The notes under the pieces are model-generated. The model searched no databases and had not been told where the DNA came from. It saw only the letters and a list, made by a program, of their open reading frames with translations. From Pedobacter sp. PACM 27299 (GTDB lineage Bacteria > Bacteroidota > Bacteroidia > Sphingobacteriales > Sphingobacteriaceae), in contig NZ_CP012996.1 in NCBI RefSeq assembly GCF_001412655.1, forward strand, positions 4,712,001 to 4,776,000: 64,000 nucleotides of DNA, given 5' to 3'. Position 1 is the stretch's first letter; each line of letters starts with the position of its first letter. A program made the translations under genes and the position numbers. Shown piece by piece: positions 19,301 to 28,635 of this stretch.

Positions 19301-19525
19301 CCGGAGATCAGGAACAAAATCTTTGAGCCTTTTTTCAGGGCCAGAGAAACAGAAATGCAAAGGGGAACAGGTATCGGGCTGTCCATATCCAGATCGCTCG
19401 CAGAGTTGCATCAAGGGAGCTTGTACCTGGAAGAAAGTGGCCCGGAGGGCAATGTATTTGTAATAGTACTCCCCATACATCAGGCAATGGGATTTAACTT
19501 AGACGGAAAATGGAAAAAGAAATAA
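16355..19525 (+). CDS. Two-component sensor kinase with propeller sensor (kinase half of a split hybrid system)
   Basis: The 1056-residue protein starts at a TTG (16355), the only plausible start because an in-frame TGA lies at 16334-16336. It gives a good signal peptide ending HAQ. Two-component propeller repeats fill about residues 25-680 (for example GFMWFGTKDGLNRFDGYSF, NIWAGTYDKGLLRF). A Y_Y_Y domain lies at about 690-760 and a membrane helix near 772-794. HisKA follows with His831 (FTNVAHEIRTPLTLIKGP), and HATPase has NLLDNALKYG and GTGIGLSISR. It stops right after the ATPase domain, whereas standard hybrid sensors of Bacteroidota continue into receiver and AraC domains. Those are encoded by the next, overlapping gene. 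Its position beside the GH92 locus suggests it senses a mannoside fragment. Confidence 0.93.
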   Translation: MRITTFIFLLLFAKILHAQPYYFKHYQVENGLSNNSVFAGVQDDKGFMWFGTKDGLNRFDGYSFKTYRHDSADPTSLGNDKIYSLFSDKTTGLWVGTDLGLYKYNPEKETFSAVKETLHIGIRSIHVDKKGNLWLLSNSKPYRYNPAKKEFSAIKVEDSFDVGSIYCRSNGEILITSPDGRIAIYNPQSKSFQTRYQMNKKGAVNIGWIPVFTETSDQLLLLGSSSQGIKLFNPKTNELKDIITQNKDKTHIYVRDMQARNEDEFWIGTESGLYIYNHKNGHIIHQQKKYSNPYTLSDNAIYSVCKDRDGGVWMGTYFGGTNYYAPSSSIFSKYFPEQQPNSISGSDVREICKDKNGNFWIGTEDAGLNKMDPKTGRFTSFFPTGKESTIAHSNIHGLVTDGDKLWIGTFEHGLDVMDINTGMVIKHYVPGKGNSLRSSFVLSMFKTKAGDILLATTVGLYKYNRKKDDFDAIPDIPFYFFNNIMEDSESNIWAGTYDKGLLRFRLGEKGYTNFKNEYGDKNSLSNNTINGIFEDSKKNIWVVTDGGGLSLLDKKKSTFKSYQTNDGLPSNFLFRILEDQHHKLWISSTRGLFRFDPQTAEVKIYTKADGLLTDQFNYNSSFKDTDGRMYFGSLKGMVSFLPDQLNTTAKTAPVFLTGFQIDNADRTDPNADKILTKSVTYTNEITLEYNQSSFSIDFAALSYASPVTTEYAYKMTGLYNSWEYLKTNRKVYFTKLASGTYIFEAKAMINGSKEWSKDNVKLRIIVLLPFWKTSLAYVGYSILFLGLLTAIILEYHKRTDLKNKRRMKLFEHQKEKEIYQAKIEFFTNVAHEIRTPLTLIKGPMEKIMKLSKEVPAIEKNLNTMNRNTNRLLELTNQLLDFRKTEVQGYSLNFVKVDISELIEDIRLQFQDAAESKKISFETLLPPTHFFAYVDTEALYKIMSNLLDNALKYGQSKVKVVLSINQEEDQFSIRVYSDGPKIAPEIRNKIFEPFFRARETEMQRGTGIGLSISRSLAELHQGSLYLEESGPEGNVFVIVLPIHQAMGFNLDGKWKKK

Positions 19526-20274
19526 CCATCCTACTTGTAGATGACAACGAAGAAATCTTAGAATTCATCGCAGATGATTTAAGCGAAAAATATCAAGTCC
19601 TGACCGCTATGAACGGCCTGGAAGCCCTTGCTATCTTAGAGACAGAAACCGTCCATCTGGTGGTTTCTGATGTCATGATGCCGGAAATGGATGGATTTGA
19701 GTTCTGCAAAAAACTAAAATCAAGCATTGAATTCAGCCATATCCCCTTGATTCTGCTAACCGCAAAAGACACCCTGGATTCCAAAATACAAGGATTGGAA
19801 CTGGGAGCCGATGTGTATGTAGAAAAACCATTCTCACCAGAATTTCTGCAAGTACAGATCTCCAGCCTGATCGCCAATAGGAACAAAATCAAAGCTTATT
19901 TTTCCAATTCACCGCTTTTACACCTTAAAGGAATTGCCCATTCCAAAGCAGATGAGCAATTCCTGGAAAAGATTCAATACATTATTGATAAAGACATCAG
20001 CAATCCTGAGCTGGATGTAGAACACCTGGCCAACCACATGAACATGAGCAGACCCACCTTGTATAGGAAAATCAAATCTATTTCAAACCTCAGTCCCAAT
20101 GAACTGATCAATATTTCTCGTTTAAAAAAGGGCGCAGAACTTCTGAAACAGAACGACCTGAAGATATATGAGATTTCCGAATTGGTTGGATATAGCTCTC
20201 AAACTCACTTTGGGCGAGTTTTCTCCAAACAATTCGGAATGTCTCCTACAGAATATGCGAACCACAAATCATAA
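19510..20274 (+). CDS. Response regulator with receiver and AraC-type HTH (regulator half of a split hybrid system)
   Basis: A 254-residue regulator. The receiver occupies residues 5-120 (LLVDDNEE, phospho-acceptor Asp54 in VSDVMMPEMDGFEF, then LLTAKD and VEKPFSPEF). The AraC-family DNA-binding domain occupies about 158-253 (NHMNMSRPTLYRKIKSISNL, VGYSSQTHFGRVFSKQFGMS). This is exactly the C-terminal half of a canonical Bacteroidota hybrid two-component system. Its ATG overlaps the kinase gene by 16 bases in the -1 frame relative to it, so translational coupling is expected. The stop lies 16 bases from that of the convergent GH92 gene, and the whole adjoining SusCD-GH92 operon is the probable target. 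Confidence 0.93.
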   Translation: MEKEITILLVDDNEEILEFIADDLSEKYQVLTAMNGLEALAILETETVHLVVSDVMMPEMDGFEFCKKLKSSIEFSHIPLILLTAKDTLDSKIQGLELGADVYVEKPFSPEFLQVQISSLIANRNKIKAYFSNSPLLHLKGIAHSKADEQFLEKIQYIIDKDISNPELDVEHLANHMNMSRPTLYRKIKSISNLSPNELINISRLKKGAELLKQNDLKIYEISELVGYSSQTHFGRVFSKQFGMSPTEYANHKS

Positions 20275-20290
20275 GTTGATTCCTATCATT

Positions 20291-22564
20291 TTACTTTCCT
20301 GCACTTAAAGAAAATGGCCGATCAGCTGCTGCAAGCCCTCTGGTCAGCGAGGGCTGGTCAGACATTTCCAGCTTTAACACCCCGCCATTCAGTAGATCAC
20401 TGTGACGGATATAATTAGCTGTATACGGCTTCCCGTTCAACGTGGCTGATTTAATATAGACATTTTTAGCGCTGTTTTCAGGAGCCTCAATCACAAACTG
20501 CTGTCCATTTTCCAGGTTAATCGTCGTTTTCTTAAACATCGGACTGCCCATCACATACTGATCCGTCCCAGGAGTCACGCTGTAAAATCCTAAAGCACTC
20601 AACACATACCAGGAAGAAGTCTGCCCTTGATCTTCATCTCCCGGATAGCCGTTTTCCGTCGCATCATAAAGTTTAGACATCACATTCCTCGCATGAAACT
20701 GCGATTTCCAGGGCTGTCCCGCATAATTATAAAGGTACACCATGTGCTGAATCGGCTGATTGCCATGTGCATACTGCCCCATATTTGCCATCACCATTTC
20801 CGTCATCTCATGGATCATTCCACCATAAGTCCCTACATTCACCGTATTTGGCTCAGAAAACACCGAATCCAGCTTCGCACTGAAGTTCTGCTCACCTTTC
20901 ATTAAATCAATCAAACCCTTCACATCCTGGAATACAGACCACTGATAATGCCAGGCATTCCCCTCCGTATAAGGACCTCCCCATTCAAAAGGATCAAATT
21001 TCGGCGTCCATTGACCATTCGCATCTCTCCCTCTCATGAATTTAGTGGAAGGGTCATACACATTTTTATAATTGTACATCTGTCTCTCAAAAATACCCGC
21101 GTAAAAATCATTACCGGTCATTTTTGCCAGAGTCCAGCCACAATAATCATCATAAGCATATTCCAATGTTTTTGCCGTAGCCTCCCTGTATTTAGGATAA
21201 GGCACATACCCCAGCTCGAAGTATTCTTTCCAGCCATCCCTGCCATTTGCAGGGCCCCATGGGCCTTTATTCGTCGATTCATGCAGGTAAGCGGCCAGGG
21301 CTTCTTTAGGATCAAATGTCCTGATCCCTTTTGCCCAGGCATCTGCCAGCAGCGAAATCGCGTGATTACCAATCATACTGCCCGCCTCACTTGGGAAAGA
21401 CCAGGAAGGCAGCCAGCCGCATTGCTTATACGCGTCAATTAAGGCCTGCATATAACGGCCATGCATTTCCGGATGCATCAAGGTATTTAAAGGAAATTGA
21501 GCACGAAAAGTATCCCAGAAACCAGTATCGGTGAACATATAACCGGGATGTACTTTCCCATCATACGGACTAAAATAATAAGGATTTCCATTGGCATCGA
21601 TTTCATAAAACTTCCTGGAGAAAATACTCGCCCTAAAGAAACAAGAGTAGAAAGTTGCTTTATCGGCTTCCGTTCCACCCTCCACCACTACTTTCGACAA
21701 TGATTTGTTCCAGACCTCTGCAGCTTTCTCCTTAGTCACTTCCAAACTTTTATCTGCGCCTAACTCCCTGCTCAGGTTCAATTCTGCCTGCTCCATACTG
21801 ATGTAAGAGGAAGCGGTTTTCACCTGCACTTTCAGGCCATCTTTGAACTGAACATAGGCGCCTTTACCTGAACCTTCAGCACTTTTCTCTCCGGGATTAA
21901 TGGTGTTCTTCTTATTTTCCCAGGTGCCATAAGCTTTAAAAGGCTGGTCAAAATAGAGTACAAAAAAGCTTTTGAAACCTTCTTTAAAACCCTCTCCATT
22001 GTTTATAAAACCAGTAATCTTGTTTTCCTCCGGATAGATTTTAACCCCGCTGATGCCAGTATACCCATCTAAAACCAGGAAACTTTTCTTACCTGATGGA
22101 TAACTGAACCGCAAATGAGCACCACGCTCAACTGGTGAAATCTCAGTAGTAATCTGGTTTTCGAACTTCACTTTATAATAATTGGGTTTCGCCACCTCAT
22201 CATGATGACTGAACTTCGCTTCCCGATCATTTTCATTCACCACCAAACGGTCTGTCATAGGCATCAAAGAGAATACCGCATAATCCCTGGACCAGGAACT
22301 GCATTGATGTGCCTGTTGGAATCCCCGGATCTTATCTTTAAAGTACTGGTATTTCCAGCCATCGCCGTTTCTTCCGGTCTGAGGTGTCCAGGTGTGCATG
22401 GCAAAGGGTAAAGCAGTGGTAGGATACGTATTCCCCCTGGTCAGTTCATGTTTTGAATTCGTTCCCTGCAAGGTATTTACATATTTAACGAGGTCGGCCT
22501 TTTGGGCCAAACCTCGTACACTAACCTGCACACAAATGAAAAAGACAATAAATTTAAGTTTCAT
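20291..22564 (-). CDS. GH92 family alpha-mannosidase (first copy)
   Basis: A 757-residue secreted enzyme (signal peptide ending in GLAQ) with normal GH92 architecture: an N-terminal beta-sandwich followed by an (alpha/alpha)6 domain. Catalytic-site motifs are GNTYPTTALPFAMHTWTP near the start, the acid Glu534 in EGNAWHYQW, and the Asp pair Asp643/Asp645 in GDEDQGQTSSWYVLSALGF. GH92 enzymes are calcium-dependent, inverting exo-alpha-mannosidases acting on alpha-1,2/1,3/1,4/1,6 linkages. This is the only glycosidase of the operon starting at 29961, so mannose release is the locus's main function. Linkage specificity cannot be read from sequence. Confidence 0.95.
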   Translation of the reverse strand: MKLKFIVFFICVQVSVRGLAQKADLVKYVNTLQGTNSKHELTRGNTYPTTALPFAMHTWTPQTGRNGDGWKYQYFKDKIRGFQQAHQCSSWSRDYAVFSLMPMTDRLVVNENDREAKFSHHDEVAKPNYYKVKFENQITTEISPVERGAHLRFSYPSGKKSFLVLDGYTGISGVKIYPEENKITGFINNGEGFKEGFKSFFVLYFDQPFKAYGTWENKKNTINPGEKSAEGSGKGAYVQFKDGLKVQVKTASSYISMEQAELNLSRELGADKSLEVTKEKAAEVWNKSLSKVVVEGGTEADKATFYSCFFRASIFSRKFYEIDANGNPYYFSPYDGKVHPGYMFTDTGFWDTFRAQFPLNTLMHPEMHGRYMQALIDAYKQCGWLPSWSFPSEAGSMIGNHAISLLADAWAKGIRTFDPKEALAAYLHESTNKGPWGPANGRDGWKEYFELGYVPYPKYREATAKTLEYAYDDYCGWTLAKMTGNDFYAGIFERQMYNYKNVYDPSTKFMRGRDANGQWTPKFDPFEWGGPYTEGNAWHYQWSVFQDVKGLIDLMKGEQNFSAKLDSVFSEPNTVNVGTYGGMIHEMTEMVMANMGQYAHGNQPIQHMVYLYNYAGQPWKSQFHARNVMSKLYDATENGYPGDEDQGQTSSWYVLSALGFYSVTPGTDQYVMGSPMFKKTTINLENGQQFVIEAPENSAKNVYIKSATLNGKPYTANYIRHSDLLNGGVLKLEMSDQPSLTRGLAAADRPFSLSAGK

Positions 22565-22579
22565 AATGGGTAATAAATA

Positions 22580-23551
22580 TTAGGGTATAATGATCGTTCC
22601 CTGCTGGTCTTCATCAGGAATTAAAGTATTTCGTTTTCTTTCCAGAATCATAGAGCCCACAAAGCGGTAGTCAATCGGGAAGGTCGGATTTGAAATATCG
22701 CTGTATTGATACTCCAGAAAGACAGTGGTATAAATGCGCTCCAGATATGGCAGCACCCCATCTTTTTCTTTCTTGACGGTAAAAGTCCCACGCTGCTGAG
22801 AAAACCGTATCGCCGGATTCTCGCTGCTGAGCGTCACCGTTTTATTGCCCTCATTAAAGGAAGCTTTTATCTTATATTCTCGACGGTCAAGCGCCTCCTC
22901 TTCTGTAACTCCCGCAAAGAAAAAAACGGTTTTTTCATCCACCACATAAGCATTTCTAAAAGGTACCGTTAATGGTTTCTGCTCATTCTGAGGACGGTTC
23001 CGGTCCCATACCTCTGCAGCAATAGAGTATTTCCCAGAATAATCATTAAAAGGAACGATCCGCATCAGCGATTTTTTATATCCCCTGCCAGTAGCAATAG
23101 CCAGGGAAGAGGTCGAAATGATCTGTACCGGTAAAATGTACTTGTTGCTAAAATCCAGTCCTGCCAGCTTTAGGTTCAAGTTATAGGAGCCCTGGTTTTT
23201 ACCGGCAGGAATCGTCGTATTCATAGATTCAAATTGATAAGCTTCCTTCGGAAGTTCATTGAAATACAAATCACTCCTCAGCCTGAAGCGCTCGAAATTC
23301 AGGTTCTGAAGGGTATCCACATCCGTATTGATGGTCACAGTCACCTCAGCACTATTCTCCGTAGATCCGCTCACAATAATGGGAACTTTTACAGGAATAG
23401 CACCACCCGCAGCATTGTATTTCACATGGACTTCCACCACGCCATTGTTCACAAAAGACACCGATTTCCGGAATAACTCATCCTGCCACTCCTTGTTACA
23501 GGAGCTGATGAGCATGCAGCCAATTACAGCCAATATATATCCTCTTTTCAT
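22580..23551 (-). CDS. DUF1735-type surface lipoprotein (putative glycan-binding protein)
   Basis: A 323-residue lipoprotein with lipobox ISSC. The N-terminal half (about 25-150) looks like the DUF1735 beta-sandwich (RKSVSFVNNGVVEVHVKYNA, VTINTDVDTLQNLN, FNELPKEAYQFES). The C-terminal part (about 165-310) resembles the companion domain found in BT_3986-type proteins of mannan loci. Such proteins sit between SusD and the enzyme, as here, and bind glycan or keep the complex together at the surface. It starts 8 bases from the susD stop. The glycan-binding role is family inference. Confidence 0.82.
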   Translation of the reverse strand: MKRGYILAVIGCMLISSCNKEWQDELFRKSVSFVNNGVVEVHVKYNAAGGAIPVKVPIIVSGSTENSAEVTVTINTDVDTLQNLNFERFRLRSDLYFNELPKEAYQFESMNTTIPAGKNQGSYNLNLKLAGLDFSNKYILPVQIISTSSLAIATGRGYKKSLMRIVPFNDYSGKYSIAAEVWDRNRPQNEQKPLTVPFRNAYVVDEKTVFFFAGVTEEEALDRREYKIKASFNEGNKTVTLSSENPAIRFSQQRGTFTVKKEKDGVLPYLERIYTTVFLEYQYSDISNPTFPIDYRFVGSMILERKRNTLIPDEDQQGTIIIP

Positions 23552-23558
23552 AAATTTT

Positions 23559-25535
23559 CTAGTTAAAAGTAGTCCAACCTGGATTCTGGGTCAATTTTCT
23601 GTTCTTCCTCAGCTCACTATGCGAAATCGGCCAGAGGTACATTTTGTCAACAAAAATGGTCGGCATAGAAGGAATTGGAACCGGCGTATTGAACAAATCC
23701 CTTTGACTCTCCGTCATATTCATATTGCAGCCCGTCACTGCTGTAGCCTCTTCTACCGGCGCATCTTTCCATCTCCTCAGGTCAAAATACCGCTGACCTT
23801 CAGCAAAAAGCTCTATCTGACGTTCTCTTTTTATCGCTTTTCGCAGCAAATCCGTACTGCCATAAACCTCATTTCCATAATCAGGAACACCGCCACGGAT
23901 GCGCACTTCAGAAATATATTTACTCATTTCTGGTATATCCCTGCCCACTATAATGGTTTCAGTACCAGTATAACTTGGTATCGAATAGCTGCCCGTTAAT
24001 TCATTCATCGCCTCTGCATAGACCAGCAAAATATCAGCATACCTCATGGCTGGTTCTACCTTTGGCACGATAAAACCACCCTCCATATAAGAATCAATCG
24101 GGTTGTAATACTTCTTGATGCCCAGACCGGTCCTGATGTAAAAATCAGGAGAGGAAGCTTGTTTACCATTCGGGTGATCCCTGTAGTAAAAGACCTGGAT
24201 ATGGCGATTTTCAGGTTTCAAAGCACTGATATTTTCCCATATACTGCCATTGTAAGCTACCGAAGCATAGAAACGTGGTTCCCGCTCTGCATACTGTAAA
24301 GATACTTTTGCTGGTAAGGGTAAATGTCCTGTTGCATCGGTAGTATAACCCGCCCTGCGTGGGAAAAGTGCAATATCTTTCCCATCATTCATGTAATAAG
24401 CATCTGCTTGTTTCTGTGTGATGCCATGGGTATTCCATCCTTTCATAGAAAAGGGCATCTGGTGCAGAACCATCTGGTCTATCCCCTCAGAACTCTGCTC
24501 CATGACTCTGGAAAAGATCAGCTCCGGGTTGTCAGAATAAGAAATTGCCCCATTGAACAGCTGCCTGTAAGATTCAAAAGGATCAATATTCTTCCAGCCA
24601 TTCGGAAAGCTCTGATCAGAATATTTCGGATGATACGGAGGTACGATGGTTTTCGGTTGGCCCGGCCCCTGATCTGCAGCTTTAAACGGCGCAGTAAAAA
24701 GACGGTAAACGTTCATATTGATGACATCCTTTGCCGCGGCGGCAGCCTTCGCCCATTTTTCATTCCTGTAGTCCTGTGGGATCAGTTTCTTCCCCTCATT
24801 ATCGACTAAATTCGCCATCCCTGAATTACCATTAAACAGCGGGCTCGCGGCAAAAAGATAGACCTTTGCCCTTGCAGCAAGTGCAGCACCTCTGGAAGCA
24901 CGCCCTTTATCCCGATTGGTATGGTACAGCGGCAGATCCCTTGCCGCCAATGCAAACTCTGCAGTGATGAAATCTACACATTCATCATAAGAACTTCTTG
25001 GTCTGGCGATCTCCTGATAATCTTTGGTGTAATCCTCCCCCTCATCCGGTAATAAAGGAATCGGCCCGTACTTCCTCAGTAATAACCAGTAGTAATAAGC
25101 CCGAAGAAACCTGGCCTGTGCCTTCGTATCGGCCACTTCAGTAGGCGTCATCTCTTTATTCTTGTCGATATTATGAATAAAAATGGAGGCATCACGAATC
25201 CCTTCATAACAGGACCCCCAGCTGCCTTGCTCCGATCCTTCATCATATTCTCCATTTTTGAACCGCTTGTAGGCATTACTCCTATCGCCATAAAACATAT
25301 CATCGGATATAAAATTAAATGGTGTAAGTCCTTTACTGGCCACTTCCGCATTTGATCCGCGGAGGTGGGTATAAACATCAGCAAGCCACTGATTGGAATA
25401 ATTTTTATTGGTAAAGACTTTATCCAGATTCAGGCGATCTTCTTTAAAATAATGCTCTGTATTGAGGTACTTTTTACAGGCTCCAAATGAAAGCAGCAAG
25501 GCCGATAGCGTGACTATATAAATATATTTTTTCAT
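23559..25535 (-). CDS. SusD-like outer-membrane lipoprotein (alpha-mannoside locus)
   Basis: A 658-residue RagB/SusD protein with lipobox FGAC and mature start CKKYLNTEHYFKEDRLNL. Family blocks visible are TKAQARFLRAYYYWLLLRKY, YGPIPLLPDEG, SYDECVDFI and near the end RERQIELFAEGQRYFDLRRW and RKLTQNPGWTTFN. It is on the long side of the family, with an insertion in the middle (about 290-400) rich in Tyr, Pro and Gly that may shape the ligand site. It is co-transcribed with susC 13 bases upstream and forms the lid of that transporter. Confidence 0.95.
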   Translation of the reverse strand: MKKYIYIVTLSALLLSFGACKKYLNTEHYFKEDRLNLDKVFTNKNYSNQWLADVYTHLRGSNAEVASKGLTPFNFISDDMFYGDRSNAYKRFKNGEYDEGSEQGSWGSCYEGIRDASIFIHNIDKNKEMTPTEVADTKAQARFLRAYYYWLLLRKYGPIPLLPDEGEDYTKDYQEIARPRSSYDECVDFITAEFALAARDLPLYHTNRDKGRASRGAALAARAKVYLFAASPLFNGNSGMANLVDNEGKKLIPQDYRNEKWAKAAAAAKDVINMNVYRLFTAPFKAADQGPGQPKTIVPPYHPKYSDQSFPNGWKNIDPFESYRQLFNGAISYSDNPELIFSRVMEQSSEGIDQMVLHQMPFSMKGWNTHGITQKQADAYYMNDGKDIALFPRRAGYTTDATGHLPLPAKVSLQYAEREPRFYASVAYNGSIWENISALKPENRHIQVFYYRDHPNGKQASSPDFYIRTGLGIKKYYNPIDSYMEGGFIVPKVEPAMRYADILLVYAEAMNELTGSYSIPSYTGTETIIVGRDIPEMSKYISEVRIRGGVPDYGNEVYGSTDLLRKAIKRERQIELFAEGQRYFDLRRWKDAPVEEATAVTGCNMNMTESQRDLFNTPVPIPSMPTIFVDKMYLWPISHSELRKNRKLTQNPGWTTFN

Positions 25536-25548
25536 CTCTAATTTGTGA

Positions 25549-28500
25549 TTAAAAGTTCATGGTCAGTCCTAAAGTGATGGTTTTTGAGATCGGGTAATTC
25601 ATACCGCTTCCGCTTCCCAATTCCGGATCCCAGATTTTCAGGCTATCCCAAACCGCAAGGTTATAGCCCATCACATAGACCCTGGTCTTGTTCATATGGA
25701 TGGCCGACAGGAAACGGGAAGGCAAGGTATAACCCAGCTCCACATTCTTTAAGCGCAGGTAAGCACCATCTCTCAACCAATAAGAAGATGCCCGGTAATT
25801 GTTTCCATTTCCACCGTAACTCAGCCGCGGATATTTGGCATTTGGATTTTCAGTGGCAGGATCCCCGGAGATTTCCTGAGAGATCCAACGATTTTTAGGA
25901 TTTCCGATCTCTGTGAGCACATTGCCCCAGCTTCCATCCACAAAAGGAAAAACACTGGCCCCATTGATAAAATAAGAAGAGCTTCCGGCACCTTGTAAAT
26001 GGACGTTCACATCAAAGCCATTCCACATCACCGAAAAACCAAATCCATAGATCAGACTCGGAATGCGTGAGGCTCCAATCGGGACCACATCATCATCGTT
26101 GATAATTCCATCCCCGTTCACATCTTTGTACTTGACATCGCCTGGCATATACTCTCCAAACATCTGTTTTGGGCTGTTCCTGATCTCTTCATAAGACTGG
26201 AATAAACCCAAATCTATCAGCCCCCTGGCCTGGCCATAACGAAATCCCTGGGTCATCCGGTAAGGTAAATTATTCGCCTCTTCATCGAACTCCAATACTT
26301 TATTTTTGGAATAAGTGACATTACCACGGAAGGTAAAATCTACTTTATTCACGCGTTTGTTGATATTAAATTGTCCGTCAAAACCTTGAGACTCCATTTT
26401 TCCAACATTTGCCCATGGGTCACTGGATACCCCCACCATGTCGGGCAAATGCTGTCTTTGTTTAAAGATTTTCTCTCTGGTATCCTTAAAAACATCGATT
26501 CTGAAAGAGAATAAATTACCTAGCATATTTAGGTCGAAGCCCAGATTGTGCTTCTTTGCCACCTCCCAGGTCAGCTGATCAGAGGCCACCTGCGCATAAT
26601 ACAATCCCGGATAATAATTCGGACTGATGCTCTCGCCAAAATTATATCCTGGTCTTTCCCTAATGTCACTCAGGTAGGGAAAACGAATGTTGCCAAAATT
26701 ATCATTCCCCACTTCACCGTAGGAATAACGGACTTTAAAAAGGTCCAGCCATTTCAGATTTTTCTTTAGGAAAGCTTCTTCAGAGATATTCCAGCCTACA
26801 GAAACTGCTGGAAAAAACCCAAACTGGTGTCCGATTTTAAAATTCTCAGAACCAGTATAACCGAAGTTAAATTCTGCTAAATAACGGTCTCTGTAGCCAT
26901 ACATCACACGGCCGGATACCCCCATATTACGTCTGGCAATCCCCTTAATAATGTCACCGCCAACGTTAGAAGTTTCCCTTTGTTCGCGCTGGTTGTACTT
27001 GATTAAAGCCCCGATGTTATGTCTTTCATTGATCGTGGTATTGTAGATCAGGTCGGTTTCAAACATATTGATCCGCTCTCCCCAGGCATTAGATTCCTGA
27101 TACATCAGCCTTTCCGGCGACAAGCGTTTCATGATTAAATTGCCATCTCTGTCGCGTCTGCGCTCTACATTGTATTGTTCCGGCCATTTCACCCGGTTGA
27201 TGTTATTGTCGTTATTCGTATCGTAAGCAAAACGCCCGATGGCCTGCAAGCCCTTGGTGATGAAATCCAATTTCTGCTCCAGCGTAACATTGATCTCATT
27301 TTTGTTTTTCCAATATTCACGGTATCCGGTTTGGGTAGCTAATACCCATGGATTAGTCCGATCTGCAGTACCATAAGAAGGCACCAATCCATTGGAATAC
27401 AGCACAGGAGTGGATACCGGCGACTGTCCCACTAAGGAATTCCAAATGCCTGAAGTCAGCCCCGGGAAATTCTGCTTTTCAAGGTAGCCCGATACGCCAA
27501 GTTTCAATAAAGTGGTCTTCGTAATGTCCATGTCTACATTGGCCCGGTAATTAGACCTCGACATGTTCGCATTGGTATTGTAATCCTTCAGTGATTTATC
27601 CGATTTATACATTCCTTCTTCCTCCAGGTAACTTCCAGACACGAAATAACGTACCGTAGAGCCCCCACCATCCAGGTTCAGCGCTGCCCGGTAAGTATTT
27701 GCACCGTCACGCAGCATGACGTCCTGCCAGTTGACATTCGGATATAGATCAGGATCAAGACCATTTTTAAAAAGCATCAGCTCGATGTCCGTATACAGTG
27801 GTTCCTGATTACGGGTGATCTTTGCCTCATTCACCAGGCTGGCATAAGCCGGGCCATCTACAAATTCTGGTGTCCGCGTACGGGTCAGGTAGCCGTACTC
27901 CGTTTTAGCGTTGATATTTATTTTTCCGGCATGTCCCTTTTTGGTAGTAATGAGCACTACCCCATTCGCCCCTTTTGAACCGTAAATCGCCGTCGCAGAA
28001 GCATCCTTCAGAATCGAAAACGATTCAATATCTTCCACATTAATCTCATTAAATGCACGCTCAAATCCATCTACCAGGACAAGCGCAGCCGTATTGGCAC
28101 CAAATGTGGAAATTCCGCGAATCCAGAATTCGGACCTGTTATTTCCCGGTTCCCCGGAACCCTGCATGGCAATTACTCCAGCCACATTTCCTGCCAGGGC
28201 GTTCGTGATATTTCCTGTTGGTGTGCGCAGGTCCTTCACATTCACCGTGGTAATGGCCCCGGTTACCGTCACCTTTTTTTGAAGTCCGGTACCCGTCACC
28301 ACCACATCTGTCAGCACGCTGGCTTCACTCTCTTTTAATACAATAGAAATCCTGGTTTTTCCAGCCACTTGAATTTCTTGCTTTTCATAGCCCAGATAAG
28401 AAAAAATCAGGGTGCTGTAAGTGCCCGTTTTGATTTTGTAAACTCCGGCTTCATTGGTCATGGTGCCCAATCCTGGGCGGTCTTTGACCACCACCGTGAC

Positions 28501-28617
28501 ACCAGGGATAGGCTTATTATGACTATCTGTGACCATTCCTGTTACTTCTATTTCTCCCTGCGCATACGTCATGATGCGGCAGAATAGCAGAAGTAATGTG
28601 ATATAATATAGTTTCAT
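25549..28617 (-). CDS. SusC-like TonB-dependent transporter (alpha-mannoside locus)
   Basis: A 1022-residue protein with a signal peptide (ending in TYAQ) and a carboxypeptidase regulatory-like domain at about 22-100 (EVTGMVTDSHNKPIPGVTVV). The plug begins near VVTGTGLQKKVTVTGA. It has the SusC signature SFSILKDASATAIYGSKGAN, a long barrel and a final TLGLTMNF. No STN domain is present, consistent with control by the neighbouring two-component system rather than an anti-sigma factor. It imports glycan fragments trimmed at the surface in partnership with the SusD encoded 13 bases downstream. Confidence 0.95.
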   Translation of the reverse strand: MKLYYITLLLLFCRIMTYAQGEIEVTGMVTDSHNKPIPGVTVVVKDRPGLGTMTNEAGVYKIKTGTYSTLIFSYLGYEKQEIQVAGKTRISIVLKESEASVLTDVVVTGTGLQKKVTVTGAITTVNVKDLRTPTGNITNALAGNVAGVIAMQGSGEPGNNRSEFWIRGISTFGANTAALVLVDGFERAFNEINVEDIESFSILKDASATAIYGSKGANGVVLITTKKGHAGKININAKTEYGYLTRTRTPEFVDGPAYASLVNEAKITRNQEPLYTDIELMLFKNGLDPDLYPNVNWQDVMLRDGANTYRAALNLDGGGSTVRYFVSGSYLEEEGMYKSDKSLKDYNTNANMSRSNYRANVDMDITKTTLLKLGVSGYLEKQNFPGLTSGIWNSLVGQSPVSTPVLYSNGLVPSYGTADRTNPWVLATQTGYREYWKNKNEINVTLEQKLDFITKGLQAIGRFAYDTNNDNNINRVKWPEQYNVERRRDRDGNLIMKRLSPERLMYQESNAWGERINMFETDLIYNTTINERHNIGALIKYNQREQRETSNVGGDIIKGIARRNMGVSGRVMYGYRDRYLAEFNFGYTGSENFKIGHQFGFFPAVSVGWNISEEAFLKKNLKWLDLFKVRYSYGEVGNDNFGNIRFPYLSDIRERPGYNFGESISPNYYPGLYYAQVASDQLTWEVAKKHNLGFDLNMLGNLFSFRIDVFKDTREKIFKQRQHLPDMVGVSSDPWANVGKMESQGFDGQFNINKRVNKVDFTFRGNVTYSKNKVLEFDEEANNLPYRMTQGFRYGQARGLIDLGLFQSYEEIRNSPKQMFGEYMPGDVKYKDVNGDGIINDDDVVPIGASRIPSLIYGFGFSVMWNGFDVNVHLQGAGSSSYFINGASVFPFVDGSWGNVLTEIGNPKNRWISQEISGDPATENPNAKYPRLSYGGNGNNYRASSYWLRDGAYLRLKNVELGYTLPSRFLSAIHMNKTRVYVMGYNLAVWDSLKIWDPELGSGSGMNYPISKTITLGLTMNF

Positions 28618-28635
28618 TTTAAGGCGTTTTATAGG

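Noticed and set aside
16355..20274. Reading the kinase and regulator as one gene damaged by a sequencing error
   Set aside because: The regulator has its own ATG and both parts end and begin at natural domain borders, so two coupled genes are preferred; an error cannot be fully excluded and is noted under the finding.
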